Source: Aquincola tertiaricarbonis (GTDB lineage Bacteria; Pseudomonadota; Gammaproteobacteria; Burkholderiales; Burkholderiaceae_C). From it: a stretch of DNA of 64,000 nt. The notes beneath the pieces are model-generated. The model did no database searches. It saw nothing but the letters and a program-made list of their open reading frames with translations, and was not told the DNA's origin. The DNA lies in contig NZ_CP097635.1 in NCBI RefSeq assembly GCF_023573145.1, positions 744,001-808,000 of the forward strand, given 5' to 3'. Shown one piece after another: positions 26,796 through 34,965 of this stretch (positions are counted from its first letter, which is position 1; each line of letters opens with the position of its first letter). Made by a program: the position numbers and the translations under genes.

Positions 26796-27019
26796 GGCAA
26801 CCTCCTGTAGGCAAAGCGCCGGACAGGGGAGCGGATCAATCAATTTCCTAAACGGGGTCGCACGAGGCGCCACCACGGCTGGGTCCGCACAGTCCCCAGG
26901 GGCCACGTTTTTTGACGGGGACGAATGCCTCCAAAAAGCTGACGGCCACAGTCCGGCCAAGTCAGTGTAGGCCGCTCAGTGTTTCTGTCCACTGGGACGG
27001 GGCGCGGCCCCGATGGTCG
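26796..27019 (-). ncRNA. Predicted IS110 bridge-RNA region, copy 2
   Basis: 224 non-coding bases between element end and transposase start, at the position where IS110 elements encode the bridge RNA. The T6 and A5 runs seen in copy 1 are present unchanged, whereas the outermost ~20 bases vary. Conservation of the inner part in both copies is consistent with a structured RNA. No structure was computed. Confidence 0.4.
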
Positions 27020-27648
27020 TTTTTTACGATTTCATTCGCCTTCTCCAGGAGATCGTGCTCGAGTTGAAGGCGGCGAAGGTCGCGACGAAGCGCTTCCAGC
27101 TGCTGTTCCAGCTCTGCCCGTTCTGGGCCCGGTGGAGACTCTTTAGAGCGTTTCATGGATGCTGATGCCTCGGCGCCGAGTAGCTGCTTCTTCCAGTTGT
27201 ACAGCGTGGGCCTGCAGACGCCCATTTCTTGGGCCACCTCCAACGCGCTGCCATGCCGGGTGCACAACGCGATGACTGCGGCGCGCTTGACAGCCAGCGG
27301 AGCCTGCACTGGGCACTTGCCAACAACGCGCCTGCCCACCTCTGGACGCAGCTCTTGAACCCACAGAGGAAGTGATCCACGCCCAGGATAGCCCAGCGCC
27401 TTGATCGTCGCGGACACGCTGCAACCATGCTCGACGAAGTGCTCCACCGCTGCCACCTTTTGGGCTTGGCTGTACCTTGGCTTGCGGACGTAGCCTGGCG
27501 CCAGGTCACGTCGCTGCTCGTACTCTCGATGCCAAGCCTTCAATGAATTCTTGGTTGGGTAGCCGAGCTGTCGGATCGTCGCGCGCACTCGCATACCGAG
27601 CTTGATGTAGAGCCTGACCGCTTTCATTCGGTCCTCGTACGAATACAT
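27020..27648 (-). pseudogene. IS3-family OrfA (IS150-like), 3' end replaced by IS110 sequence
   Basis: About 205 native residues with two HTH-like repeats (SYEDRMKAVRLYIKLG … and KRAAVIALCTRHGSALEVAQEMGVCRPTLYNWKK) and the C-terminal zipper ELEQQLEALRRDLRRLQLEHDLLEKANEIVK. The frame enters the IS110 element directly after the slippery GTAAAAAA and ends about 20 codons later. It is complete as a DNA-binding protein but uncoupled from OrfB. Confidence 0.85.
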
Positions 27649-27892
27649 GAACTACCTCCTGGTAGTCCAAGATTTCATCCGCACCCCCGCCGGGTCAGTT
27701 CGAGGCGATCGTCAACACGCATGGGACGCGTAGCGCAATGAAGCAGTGAACATGAAGTCTCCAGACAACGTACCGGCGGATTGGTGTCAGGCTCGAGCAA
27801 CCGGAGGCGAGCGAAGCTCGCGCATGGAAGACGAGCGCGACCGATGCGCCGAAGCGACCGGGACGGTCGTCAGCGCAACGTCGTCTGGAAGA

Positions 27893-28336
27893 TCAGATTC
27901 GGTATACGCAGTGCAGGATGGCGTGCGGCGGACAAGCCGCAACCAGCGCACTCATCGAGGCCAATGCAGGCTGCGGCAGCGGCACCGGCTCGGGCACCGC
28001 GGGGGTGGAATAGAGCGCTACCAGTGCCGTCGCCGGAACATTCACGGTCGAGGCATGATCGCTCTGTTGCCCATACTTGCAATGTTCGGCGCAGAGGTTG
28101 GCGGACGTCGGGTCCATCGCGCCGGCCATGTCGTCGCAGGCCGGTTCTTGTGCGGCCACGCGCAAAGCCGCAGCATCGGTGGGTTCTGCCATCGGCATGC
28201 CGATGGCCGTCGCTTGCCGGCCCGCCTGCAGGGCCGACGAGATCCCCGGGCATGCGTATGCTGCGATTGACATCTGAGCCAGCAGCACCACGCCAACGAG
28301 CCAGCGGGCCACCCTGCGCGCGAAGTTGCGCGTCAT
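27893..28336 (-). CDS. Secreted Cys-rich protein in the copper operon
   Basis: 147 residues. The N-terminal signal (RRVARWLVGVVLLAQMSIAAYACPG) targets it to the periplasm. The mature part has paired cysteines (EPACDD, NLCAEHCKYG, ACPPHAILHC). These could bind Cu or be disulfide-linked. Similar small proteins occur in Burkholderiales copper loci, but the family has no known role. It is last in a leftward series after CopK, cupredoxin and CusF-like genes. The ~300-base gap before it may hold its own promoter. Confidence 0.6.
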   Translation of the reverse strand: MTRNFARRVARWLVGVVLLAQMSIAAYACPGISSALQAGRQATAIGMPMAEPTDAAALRVAAQEPACDDMAGAMDPTSANLCAEHCKYGQQSDHASTVNVPATALVALYSTPAVPEPVPLPQPALASMSALVAACPPHAILHCVYRI

Positions 28337-28633
28337 CGCCGCAACTCCGAACGCCGGGCAAACACGCTCGCGCCCGAACCGGACAGGCCAGGGGAGCATT
28401 GCGTGCAAGGTGTCATTGAAGTCATGGCTGCTGGCGGCATCGAGGCAGGAAACCCCGGAATGACGCTCTCAGCATGTATTCTAGGTCGCTGCCGCCGATC
28501 ACGTCACCCAACGGGCCTGGCAGCGTGCCGGGGATGGCGATGCCCTGCGCGGGCTTGCCTGTGACGTTGAGCGAGATCTCGGCCACGCGGCCAGGTCGTA
28601 GGAGCTCGACCGCCGGGGACCTCGCTGCTCGGG

Positions 28634-28984
28634 TTACTTCGCAGCCTCGATCGCGGTGACGACGATCGCACCGTCCGCCTTCTCGGCGGTGAACATCACC
28701 TTGTCGCCGGCCTTGACCTTGTCCAGCAGCGCCGCGTCCTTGACCTGGAACACCATCGTCATGCCGGGCATGTCCAGGTTCTTGATGTCGCCGTGCTTGA
28801 GTGTGATCTTCTTGGCTTCCTTGTCAATCTTGCGCACTTCGCCTTCGCTCATCGAGGCGGACATGCCGTCCATCTTCATACCGGGCATCTTGCTGTGATC
28901 CATTGCCTGGGCGTGGGCAGTGATCGCGAACGGCGCCGAGGCGGCGAAGGCCAGGGCGACAAGGAGGGGCTTGAAGGTCTTCAT
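28634..28984 (-). CDS. cusF: CusF/CopK-operon periplasmic copper-binding protein (CusF-like)
   Basis: 116 residues with a signal peptide (KPLLVALAFAASAPFAITAHAQA), a short Met/His tract (DHSKMPGMKMDGM), and a CusF-type OB fold. In that fold GDIKNLDMPGMTMVFQV holds the Met ligands and the EVRKIDKEAKKITLKHG strand precedes them. CusF proteins hand Cu(I)/Ag(I) to RND pumps; no cusCBA is adjacent, so it may serve CopA or the P-type ATPase product. It lies 98 bases after the cupredoxin gene in the same direction. Confidence 0.88.
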   Translation of the reverse strand: MKTFKPLLVALAFAASAPFAITAHAQAMDHSKMPGMKMDGMSASMSEGEVRKIDKEAKKITLKHGDIKNLDMPGMTMVFQVKDAALLDKVKAGDKVMFTAEKADGAIVVTAIEAAK

Positions 28985-29082
28985 TTGGTTTACTCCGTAG
29001 GGTGTGTGAGACAAAGGATCTGCCGAGGGCGCCGTGCACCGCCAAGTGCCGCGCGCCAGCGCTATGCCGTGACAACCGTCAC

Positions 29083-29586
29083 TCAGTGCTTGTGGCCGCC
29101 GTGGCCGTCGGTCTTGGAGGCGCCAGCCGCCTGCGCGACCTTGACCAAGCCCTTCATGCCGGCGTCGTAGTGGCCGGGTTGCAGGCAGGCGAAGTGCACA
29201 TTGCCTGCCTTGGTGAAGCGCCACACGACTTCCCCGACCTGGCCGGGTGCCACGCTGACCATGTTGTCGTCGGCATGTTCCATGCCCGGCGTCTTCAGCA
29301 TCAACGCGTAGTGCGCCCTCAGTTCCTCGGGCGTGCCAAGCACCAGCTCGTGCTTGACCGCTCCGGAGTTCTTCACGACGAAACGAACCGTCTCGCCCTG
29401 TCGCACCGAGATCTCGCCCGGCGTGAAGCGCATGCTGTCGGTCATGTCGACCTCGACGGTGCGGGTGGCGCGGGCCGCCTCACCGGGTTCGCCGACGGGA
29501 CTGCTGCCGTGGCCGGGGCCTGCCATCGCTGCGGACGCAGCGAGCACGAGTGCCGACAGTACACCGGTCTTGCCGAATGTGTTCAT
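29083..29586 (-). CDS. Periplasmic cupredoxin-domain protein
   Basis: 167 residues. A signal peptide (GVLSALVLAASAAMA) is followed by a plastocyanin/azurin-like domain (RFTPGEISVRQGETVRFVVKNSG … KHELVLG). The copper-site segment HFACLQPGHYDAGM supplies Cys, His and Met ligands, and the upstream His lies in KHELV. The C-terminus is His-rich (GHGGHKH). It would carry or buffer copper in the periplasm. It lies between copK and the CusF-like gene and is likely co-transcribed with them. Confidence 0.87.
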   Translation of the reverse strand: MNTFGKTGVLSALVLAASAAMAGPGHGSSPVGEPGEAARATRTVEVDMTDSMRFTPGEISVRQGETVRFVVKNSGAVKHELVLGTPEELRAHYALMLKTPGMEHADDNMVSVAPGQVGEVVWRFTKAGNVHFACLQPGHYDAGMKGLVKVAQAAGASKTDGHGGHKH

Positions 29587-29633
29587 GGGTGTTTCTCGAT
29601 GCATCCTTGCGGGTGAGCCTGGAGCGCCGGGCC

Positions 29634-29927
29634 TCAGTTCCGATGCCCGTCGTTGAGCAGGCCATCCAGCCGAGCCACCTCGTTGCCGACCGCCGTGACC
29701 TTCCGGCCGTCGGCCAACTCGAGAGTCTCACCTTGCTTCAGGTAGGCCGCACGACCGTAGCGGTCCTCCCTGGCCATCTTGCCGTCCTTGAAGACGTACA
29801 GCGTCGAACCGTCCTTCAGCGCCAGCGATTGCTGCGTGGCCTGCGGAAGGGCGTCACGCGCGAATGCGGGCAGGGAGGCCCCGAAGGCCGCAATCGCGAT
29901 GGTCAGAACGGACAGGGTTGACTTCAT
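29634..29927 (-). CDS. copK: CopK family periplasmic copper-binding protein
   Basis: 97 residues. Signal peptide (STLSVLTIAIAAFGASLPAFA), then the CopK pattern QSLALKDGSTLYVFKDGKMAREDRYGRAAYLKQGETLELADGRK … NEVARLDGLLNDGHR. In Cupriavidus CopK this fold binds Cu(I) through methionines and then Cu(II). A GATCGATCCTTTCG leader precedes the start. It is the first gene of the leftward copper operon, below two palindromes that may be its operator. Confidence 0.87.
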   Translation of the reverse strand: MKSTLSVLTIAIAAFGASLPAFARDALPQATQQSLALKDGSTLYVFKDGKMAREDRYGRAAYLKQGETLELADGRKVTAVGNEVARLDGLLNDGHRN

Positions 29928-29970
29928 GATCGATCCTTTCGTAGTACAGCGGGGCATCGCGCCCCTCGAC

Positions 29971-29990
29971 GTCATGCCAAGTGGCATGAC
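29971..29990. promoter_or_regulatory. Palindrome upstream of copK, candidate operator
   Basis: GTCATGCC-AAGT-GGCATGAC, an eight-base perfect dyad about 45 bases upstream of the copK start. Its position suits a response-regulator or repressor site controlling the copper operon. The binding protein is not encoded next to it, so the assignment is inferred. Confidence 0.5.
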
Positions 29991-30033
29991 ACGCACTCTA
30001 GGGAGCCGCAACGGACGAACGCCCGACGGCGAC

Positions 30034-30049
30034 ATTACGGTTGCGTAAT
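30034..30049. promoter_or_regulatory. Second palindrome upstream of copK
   Basis: ATTACG-GTTG-CGTAAT, a six-base perfect dyad 107 bases upstream of the copK start. It may be a second operator or part of a regulatory region shared with sequence now displaced by the IS66 insertion at 30145. Confidence 0.35.
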
Positions 30050-30226
30050 CTCGGCCGCTGCCCAGCCCCCTCACCCGCGCCGCACATCTGCCAGTTTCTT
30101 CAAGCCTCGCATGCCGATCTGGGGCACGCTCGCAGGCATCTTCAGTAATAGTCCGACCACCCCCACCATTGCCTGATCGCCCACAGATGCCAAGCATCTG
30201 GACCCAAGCGCCACCCGCTTGGAGGT

Positions 30227-30661
30227 GTGCGCTTCGTGGAGATGGTGCACACCATGAAGAGTGAGCAAGACGCGTCCAGGCGCCAACGGCGGCAGCACGA
30301 GCGCGGGTTCAAGGAAGAGTTGGTCCGCCAGAGCCTGCAGCCGGGCGCGTCGGTATCGGCCATCGCGCTGGACAACGGCATCAATGCCAACATGCTGTTC
30401 AAGTGGCGCCGGGAGCATCTGCGAGCCGCTTCACCCCGAACTGCTGCGACCGTGCTGCTGCCGGTGGAAGTCGCGCCAGCGGACGAAGCGCTCGCGATGC
30501 CCTCGGCGACCACGCCGGTGCTGCCGACCGCGCCGGCCAGGCCCTCGCCGCGCGGCGGCGTGATCGAACTGGAAGTGGCTGGCGTGCAACTGCGCCTGCG
30601 CGGCCCGGTCGACGAGGCCAGTCTGTGCAGCGTGCTGCGCGCGCTGCGCCAGACGCCATGA
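30227..30661 (+). CDS. tnpA: IS66 family accessory protein TnpA (OrfA)
   Basis: 144 residues, nearly identical to the remnant copy at 22465-22899. It has an HTH ([32 protein letters not shown]) and a C-terminal IS66 OrfA tail. The stop overlaps the tnpB ATG at 30658. In IS66 elements TnpA and TnpB are needed with TnpC for transposition, but their biochemical roles are unclear. Confidence 0.88.
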   Translation: MRFVEMVHTMKSEQDASRRQRRQHERGFKEELVRQSLQPGASVSAIALDNGINANMLFKWRREHLRAASPRTAATVLLPVEVAPADEALAMPSATTPVLPTAPARPSPRGGVIELEVAGVQLRLRGPVDEASLCSVLRALRQTP

Positions 30662-31005
30662 TCGGCCCGCGTGCCGGAACCCGTGTCTGGCTGGCCGCCG
30701 GCGTCACCGACATGCGTTGCGGTATCGACTCACTGGCCGCCAAGGTACACACGGTACTGGCTGAGGACCCGTATGCCGGCCACGTGTTTGCGTTCCGCGG
30801 ACGCCGAGGCGACCTCATCAAGCTGCTGTGGAGCGACGGCGACGGCATGTGCCTGCTGACCAAGCGGCTCGAACGCGGCCGCTTCATCTGGCCGCAGGCC
30901 GACAGCGGCAGCGTGATGCTCAGCGTGGCCCAGCTCTCGATGCTGTTGGAGGGCATCGACTGGCGCCGTCCCGAGCGCACCTGGCAGCCACGCGCGGCGG
31001 CCTGA
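30658..31005 (+). CDS. tnpB: IS66 family TnpB (Orf2)
   Basis: 115 residues, the full-length version of the domain fused to the sensor kinase at 22468. Family pattern: [25 protein letters not shown] … [34 protein letters not shown] … [13 protein letters not shown]. It overlaps tnpA by four bases. Length is normal for the family. Confidence 0.92.
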   Translation: MIGPRAGTRVWLAAGVTDMRCGIDSLAAKVHTVLAEDPYAGHVFAFRGRRGDLIKLLWSDGDGMCLLTKRLERGRFIWPQADSGSVMLSVAQLSMLLEGIDWRRPERTWQPRAAA

Positions 31006-31087
31006 GTTCGGTCGAGGCGCGGTGCCATCACGTTGACAGTGCATGCCCCGTTGTACGGTGGTCTGCGCCTGGGCACAGTCATGCTCC

Positions 31088-32689
31088 ATGACCTTGGACG
31101 ACGCCCTGCAGCGCAACGCCGAACTCGGCACGCGGGTGCTGCAACTCCAGGATGAACTCAGGGTTGCGCGACTCGCCATCGACAAGCTCAAGGTCGAGGT
31201 CACCTACCTGCGGCGCATGAAGTACGGCCGCTCCAGCGAACGCCTGGAGCACCCGCAGCTCGAACTGGTCGGTGGCCAGGTGGTGCCTGCCGAGCCGCCC
31301 GAACCGGCTGGCACCGGCAAGGTCGCCTCACTGGATGAACAGCGCCGCAAGCGCTCCTTCCGGCCGCGGCCGAACCTGCGCGAACTGCCGGCACACCTGC
31401 CGCGGCGAACCGTCGTGCACTGGCCGGCGGGGCACAACGCCGGCTGCGGCTGCGCCGCCTGCGGACTGGCTCTGCGCGAGATCGGCCAGGACATCAGCGA
31501 GGTGCTCGACTACGAGCCCGGCAGCTTCCATGTCGTGCGCCACGTGCGTCCCAAGCTGGCGTGCGGCGGCTGCAAGACGATCGCCCAGGCCAGCGCCCCG
31601 AGCCGGCCGATCGACCGCATCCTGGCCGGCGCCAGTTTGCTGGCCCAGGTGCTGGTCAGCAAGTACTGCGACCACACCCCGCTGTACCGCCAGAGCCAGA
31701 TCTACGCCCGCGCCGGCCTGGACCTGCATCGCTCCACCCTGACCGACTGGGTGGGCCAAGGCGCACACCTGCTGACCCCGCTGGCTCAGGCGATCGGCCG
31801 CTACGTGCTGCAGGCCGACAAGGTCCACGGCGACGACACGCCGATCCGAGCCCTGGGTGGCAAGGGCGGCAAGGTGCACACCGGCCGGCTGTGGGTCTAT
31901 GTCCGCGACGACCGCAACAGCGGCCAGCAAGCCAACCCGGCCGTGTGGTTCCAGTACTCCGTGGACCGCAAGGGCGAGCACCCGGCCGCTCACCTGAAGC
32001 ACTTCAGCGGCGTGCTGCAGGCCGACGCCTTCGCCGGCTACAACGCGCTGTACCGTGAGGATCGTCAGCCCGGCCGCATCATCGAGGCCGGATGCTGGAG
32101 CCACGCACGCCGCAAGCTGTGGGACATCCACATGCGGCAACGCCAGGTGGCCGGCACGCTGGCGCACCACGGGCTGCAACGCATCTCCGAGTTGTTCAAG
32201 ATCGAGACCCGGATCCAGGGTCGGCCGCCCGACGAGCGACGGCGGGTAAGGAAGGCGAGTACGGCGCCACTGCTCAAGGAGCTGCACGGCTGGATGACCC
32301 AGACGCTGACCCAGGTGTCGGCCAAGTCGCCGATGGCGCTGGCCCTGGGTTACGCGCTGAGCAACTGGACGGCGCTGACGCAGTTCGTCGACGACGGTCG
32401 CATCGAGGCGCACAACAATGCGGCCGAGCGGGCGCTGCGCTGTGTGGCGCTGGGCAGGAAGAACTACCTCCACCTGGGATCCGATGTCGGCGGCCACAGC
32501 GCGGCGGTGATCTACACGCTGATCGGCTCGGCCAAGCTCAACGGCATCGATCCGCAGTGCTACCTGACCCACGTGCTGGAGCGCATCGGCGGGCACCCGA
32601 TCAACCGCATCGACGAATTGCTGCCGTGGGCCGTGGCGCCGCAGCTCCAGACGGCCTGGCAGCAACCCCTCATGGCCCAGGCGGCCTGA
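31088..32689 (+). CDS. tnpC: IS66 family transposase TnpC
   Basis: 533 residues. Leucine-zipper-like N-terminus (LQRNAELGTRVLQLQDELRVARLAIDKL), zinc-finger segment (GCGCAACGLALREIGQDISEVLDYEPG with CGGCKTI), and DDE catalytic domain (QADKVHGDDTPIRAL, QADAFAGYNALY, HNNAAERALRCVALGRKNYLHLGSD). The C-terminus is the IS66_C domain (IGSAKLNGIDPQCYLTHVLERIGGHP). It is intact, 82 bases after tnpB. Confidence 0.93.
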   Translation: MTLDDALQRNAELGTRVLQLQDELRVARLAIDKLKVEVTYLRRMKYGRSSERLEHPQLELVGGQVVPAEPPEPAGTGKVASLDEQRRKRSFRPRPNLRELPAHLPRRTVVHWPAGHNAGCGCAACGLALREIGQDISEVLDYEPGSFHVVRHVRPKLACGGCKTIAQASAPSRPIDRILAGASLLAQVLVSKYCDHTPLYRQSQIYARAGLDLHRSTLTDWVGQGAHLLTPLAQAIGRYVLQADKVHGDDTPIRALGGKGGKVHTGRLWVYVRDDRNSGQQANPAVWFQYSVDRKGEHPAAHLKHFSGVLQADAFAGYNALYREDRQPGRIIEAGCWSHARRKLWDIHMRQRQVAGTLAHHGLQRISELFKIETRIQGRPPDERRRVRKASTAPLLKELHGWMTQTLTQVSAKSPMALALGYALSNWTALTQFVDDGRIEAHNNAAERALRCVALGRKNYLHLGSDVGGHSAAVIYTLIGSAKLNGIDPQCYLTHVLERIGGHPINRIDELLPWAVAPQLQTAWQQPLMAQAA

Positions 32690-32739
32690 CGCCGGAGCGC
32701 AGCGACACCCCCGGCGGCACCAGCCGCTACAGTGGCGGC

Positions 32740-33312
32740 ATGGGCACGAATTCCAATGCCAGCGAGCTGTATGCATGGCAGCTGTACGTCGAACTTGAGG
32801 GAGTTCGCCCGAAGGTCTGGCGCCGCTTTTTGGTGCCGCTGGACATAGACCTGTCCCGTCTGCACGTGGCGCTGCTGTGGGGTACCGGATGGGATGGCGG
32901 ACACATCCACGAGTTCGTCTTCGGTGCGGACCATTACGGTGCGACCGAGCCGGGACGGGAGTTCCCCGACGACCTGCAGCCCGAAGAAGACGTGCTCCTG
33001 AGCCAGGCGCTCGGCCGCCGCAAGAGCTTCAAGTACCTCTACGACTTCGGCGACAGCTGGTGGCACAGCGTCAAAGTCGAGCAGATCGTCAAGCTGGACA
33101 CGCCGCTGAAGTTCGCCCGGTGCATTGCCGGCGAGAACGCCTGCCCACCACAGGATGTCGGCGGCGCCGGGGGGTATGAGGAATTCCTCGAAGCGCTGGC
33201 CGACCCCGATCACCCGGAGCACGCCGATCTCAAGAAGTGGATCGGCGCCTCCTTCGATCCAAGCGCCTTCGACATCGACGAGGTCAACGCTCGGCTAAAC
33301 GCCAGCGAGTGA
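32740..33312 (+). CDS. Plasmid pRiA4b ORF-3 family protein, IS66 cargo
   Basis: 190 residues with the IS1096 TnpR-like/pRiA4b ORF-3 fold: WQLYVELEGVRPKVWRRFLVP, HVALLWGTGWDGGHIHEFVFG, YLYDFGDSWWHSVKVE, CIAGENACPPQDVGGAGGYEEFLEAL. It begins 50 bases after tnpC and ends inside the element, just before the right inverted repeat. The family is often found near transposons, and its function is unknown; a role in transposition or regulation is a guess. Confidence 0.88.
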   Translation: MGTNSNASELYAWQLYVELEGVRPKVWRRFLVPLDIDLSRLHVALLWGTGWDGGHIHEFVFGADHYGATEPGREFPDDLQPEEDVLLSQALGRRKSFKYLYDFGDSWWHSVKVEQIVKLDTPLKFARCIAGENACPPQDVGGAGGYEEFLEALADPDHPEHADLKKWIGASFDPSAFDIDEVNARLNASE

Positions 33313-33368
33313 ACAGTCAACGACGGTGGGCGTCGGACTATTACCATCTTCAAGACGCAAATGACGAC

Positions 33369-34922
33369 ATGCTGCCTTCTTGGTCCGACGCGTGGGTGCT
33401 GGGGGTTGGAGCAGCCTTCGTGCAGTTGGCGGCCGGCGAGCTCGCGGCAGCGGTCCATGGGACGCACACCTCACCCCTGCGAGCGATCGGCAAGTGGCTG
33501 ATCGACGCATTGCCAACGCCCCTGATCGACATTGGCATTGCGCTGTTGCGTCGCGCTGACAAGCCAGCAATTGTCGCCACCCTGGTCGTGCTCGGTGTTG
33601 GTCTTCCGGCGCTTGCTTCGTTCGCGGGAAATACTGCGCTCGCGGCGGCACTGCTGTTGTCCGGGTCCGTCGGGCTCTGCGCGTTGTGGCGCCGCACCGA
33701 ACTCTCACGCACCGCGGCCCTCACACTCGGTTCGCTGGCGCTGGCCGCAGGCCTGCTGGCAATCTGGCTCGGCGCCATCGCCTCCTTCGTGCTGGGACTC
33801 GTGATCGCAGGGCTCGCGATGACCCTCCGTCGAATCCGACGACAACAGAGCGGAGGGCCTATGTCTCTTCCCAGGCCGCCAGTTGTCCTGCCACGGCCTC
33901 CCCAATCGGCTGTCCTGGAGATTCCGGGCCTGTCCGAGTTGATAACTCCGGTCGACCGATTCTTCGTCACCGATGTGACGTTTCCCGCGCCGAACGTGGG
34001 CGTGCCACGTTGGAGGCTCGCGGTGACGGGCCTTGTCGAGCGTCCACTCGCACTGACATTCGCCGAGCTGCTGACGATGCCGTCTTGCGAAGTGGATGCG
34101 GTTCTCATGTGTGTGCACAACCCGGTGGGGGGGCCTTTCGTGGGAAACGCCCGCTGGCGGGGCGTGCGGCTAAGCGACTTGCTCGTGCGTGCCGGAGCGT
34201 CCGAGGACGCGGACCACGTCCGATTCCACGCGGTGGACGGGTTCTCCGCTGGAATGAGCTTGTCCTTGCTCGAGCAAGGCTTCGAGCCGCTCCTGGTTTA
34301 CGCAATGAACGGCACACCGCTCAGACGCGAGCACGGTGCTCCCGTCCGGATGCTCGTGCCCGGCATCCACGGATACGACGCAAACATCAAGTGGCTGGCG
34401 TCGGTAGAAGTCACTCGCTTCAGCGGGGCGATCGACTACGCTGAGCGCAAAGGCTGGCCGCGACGGCCATCCCGAATGACGCCGAACGCAAGGATCGACG
34501 TCCCGACCCACTCTGCAATGCTTGCGCCGGGCTCGCAGATCATCGCAGGGGTCGCCTGGAGCCCTCCTCATGGCCTCGTGAAGGTCGAGCTGCGAGTCGA
34601 TGGCGGACCATGGCGGGCTTGCGCGCTGGCCACGGCACTCGGCCCCAACGCATAGGTCCATTGGCAAGCACCCTTGGACGCAGCGCCCGGTCGCCACACG
34701 CTCGAGGCCCGAGCCTGGGGTCGAGACGGTGTGCAGTGCAGCGCGACTGCGGCTCCCTATCCCGACGGCGCACGCGGGTATCACCGCGTCGCTGTGGATG
34801 TAGCGCCGGCATGCACCCCGCAGACACGCCAAATCGGCTGGTGGCTCGCGTCGCAAGCGCGCGAGAGATGGCTCTTGGCATGGGCCGGTATCACTTCGTG
34901 GCGCCAGCACCGCGATCGCTAG
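33369..34922 (+). pseudogene. Sulfite-oxidase-like molybdopterin-dependent membrane oxidoreductase with in-frame amber
   Basis: Four to five N-terminal membrane helices (AWVLGVGAAFVQLAAGELAA onward) precede a sulfite-oxidase-type molybdopterin domain. In that domain CVHNPVGGPFVGNARWRGVRLSDLL carries the usual Cys region, followed by GIHGYDANIKWLASVEVTRF. The dimerisation domain starts at ~34490 and is interrupted by TAG at 34653, where Trp (TGG) is expected. The normal sequence (VHWQAPLDAAPGRHTLEARAWGRDG … GYHRVAVDVA) continues in frame to about 34803. The native stop was probably lost there too. The IS66 insertion just upstream may have silenced the gene first. Confidence 0.78.
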
Positions 34923-34965
34923 CGGCACTCCAATCCGACGTCTCGACTCTCTCGCAAAGATCCTC

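Larger units (their letters stand above)
25441..27019 (-). mobile_element. IS110-family element, copy 2 (1579 bp)
   Basis: Same length and boundaries as copy 1 (13395-14973): CTTTCCTAAG at the left, CGATGGTCG at the right. The flank on the orfA side reads GTAAAAAA and on the orfB side AGATGGGCATC, matching an IS3 orfA/orfB junction A-run. Scattered base changes separate the two copies, including several near the right tip (27001-27010). The transposase is intact. Confidence 0.88.
24483..27718 (-). mobile_element. IS3-family element 2 (IS150-like), split by an IS110-family element
   Basis: Ends TGTTGACGATCAC…AACTGACCC on the left and the matching complement on the right form extended imperfect inverted repeats with TG…CA tips. 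Without the 1579-bp insert the element is about 1657 bp, with a long orfA and an orfB. The three bases outside each tip (ACT, CGC) do not match. It belongs to a different subgroup from IS3 element 1, yet it carries the IS110 insertion at the equivalent place. Confidence 0.78.
30145..33344 (+). mobile_element. Complete IS66-family element with cargo gene (3200 bp)
   Basis: Terminal inverted repeats start GTAATAGTCCGAC at both ends. The 8-bp target duplication CATCTTCA flanks it on both sides (30137-30144 and 33345-33352). It encodes tnpA, tnpB, tnpC and, unusually, a pRiA4b ORF-3-type gene inside the right repeat. All frames are open, so the element looks active. The insertion site is 17 bases upstream of the A of the oxidoreductase ATG on the reconstructed target, so it has displaced that gene's promoter. 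Confidence 0.93.

Noticed and set aside
28409..28633. Minus-strand coding stretch between the CusF-like and Cys-rich genes (…EISLNVTGKPAQGIAIPGTLPGPLGD…)
   Set aside because: It reads plausibly for about 50 codons but has no start, no ribosome site and no recognised family.
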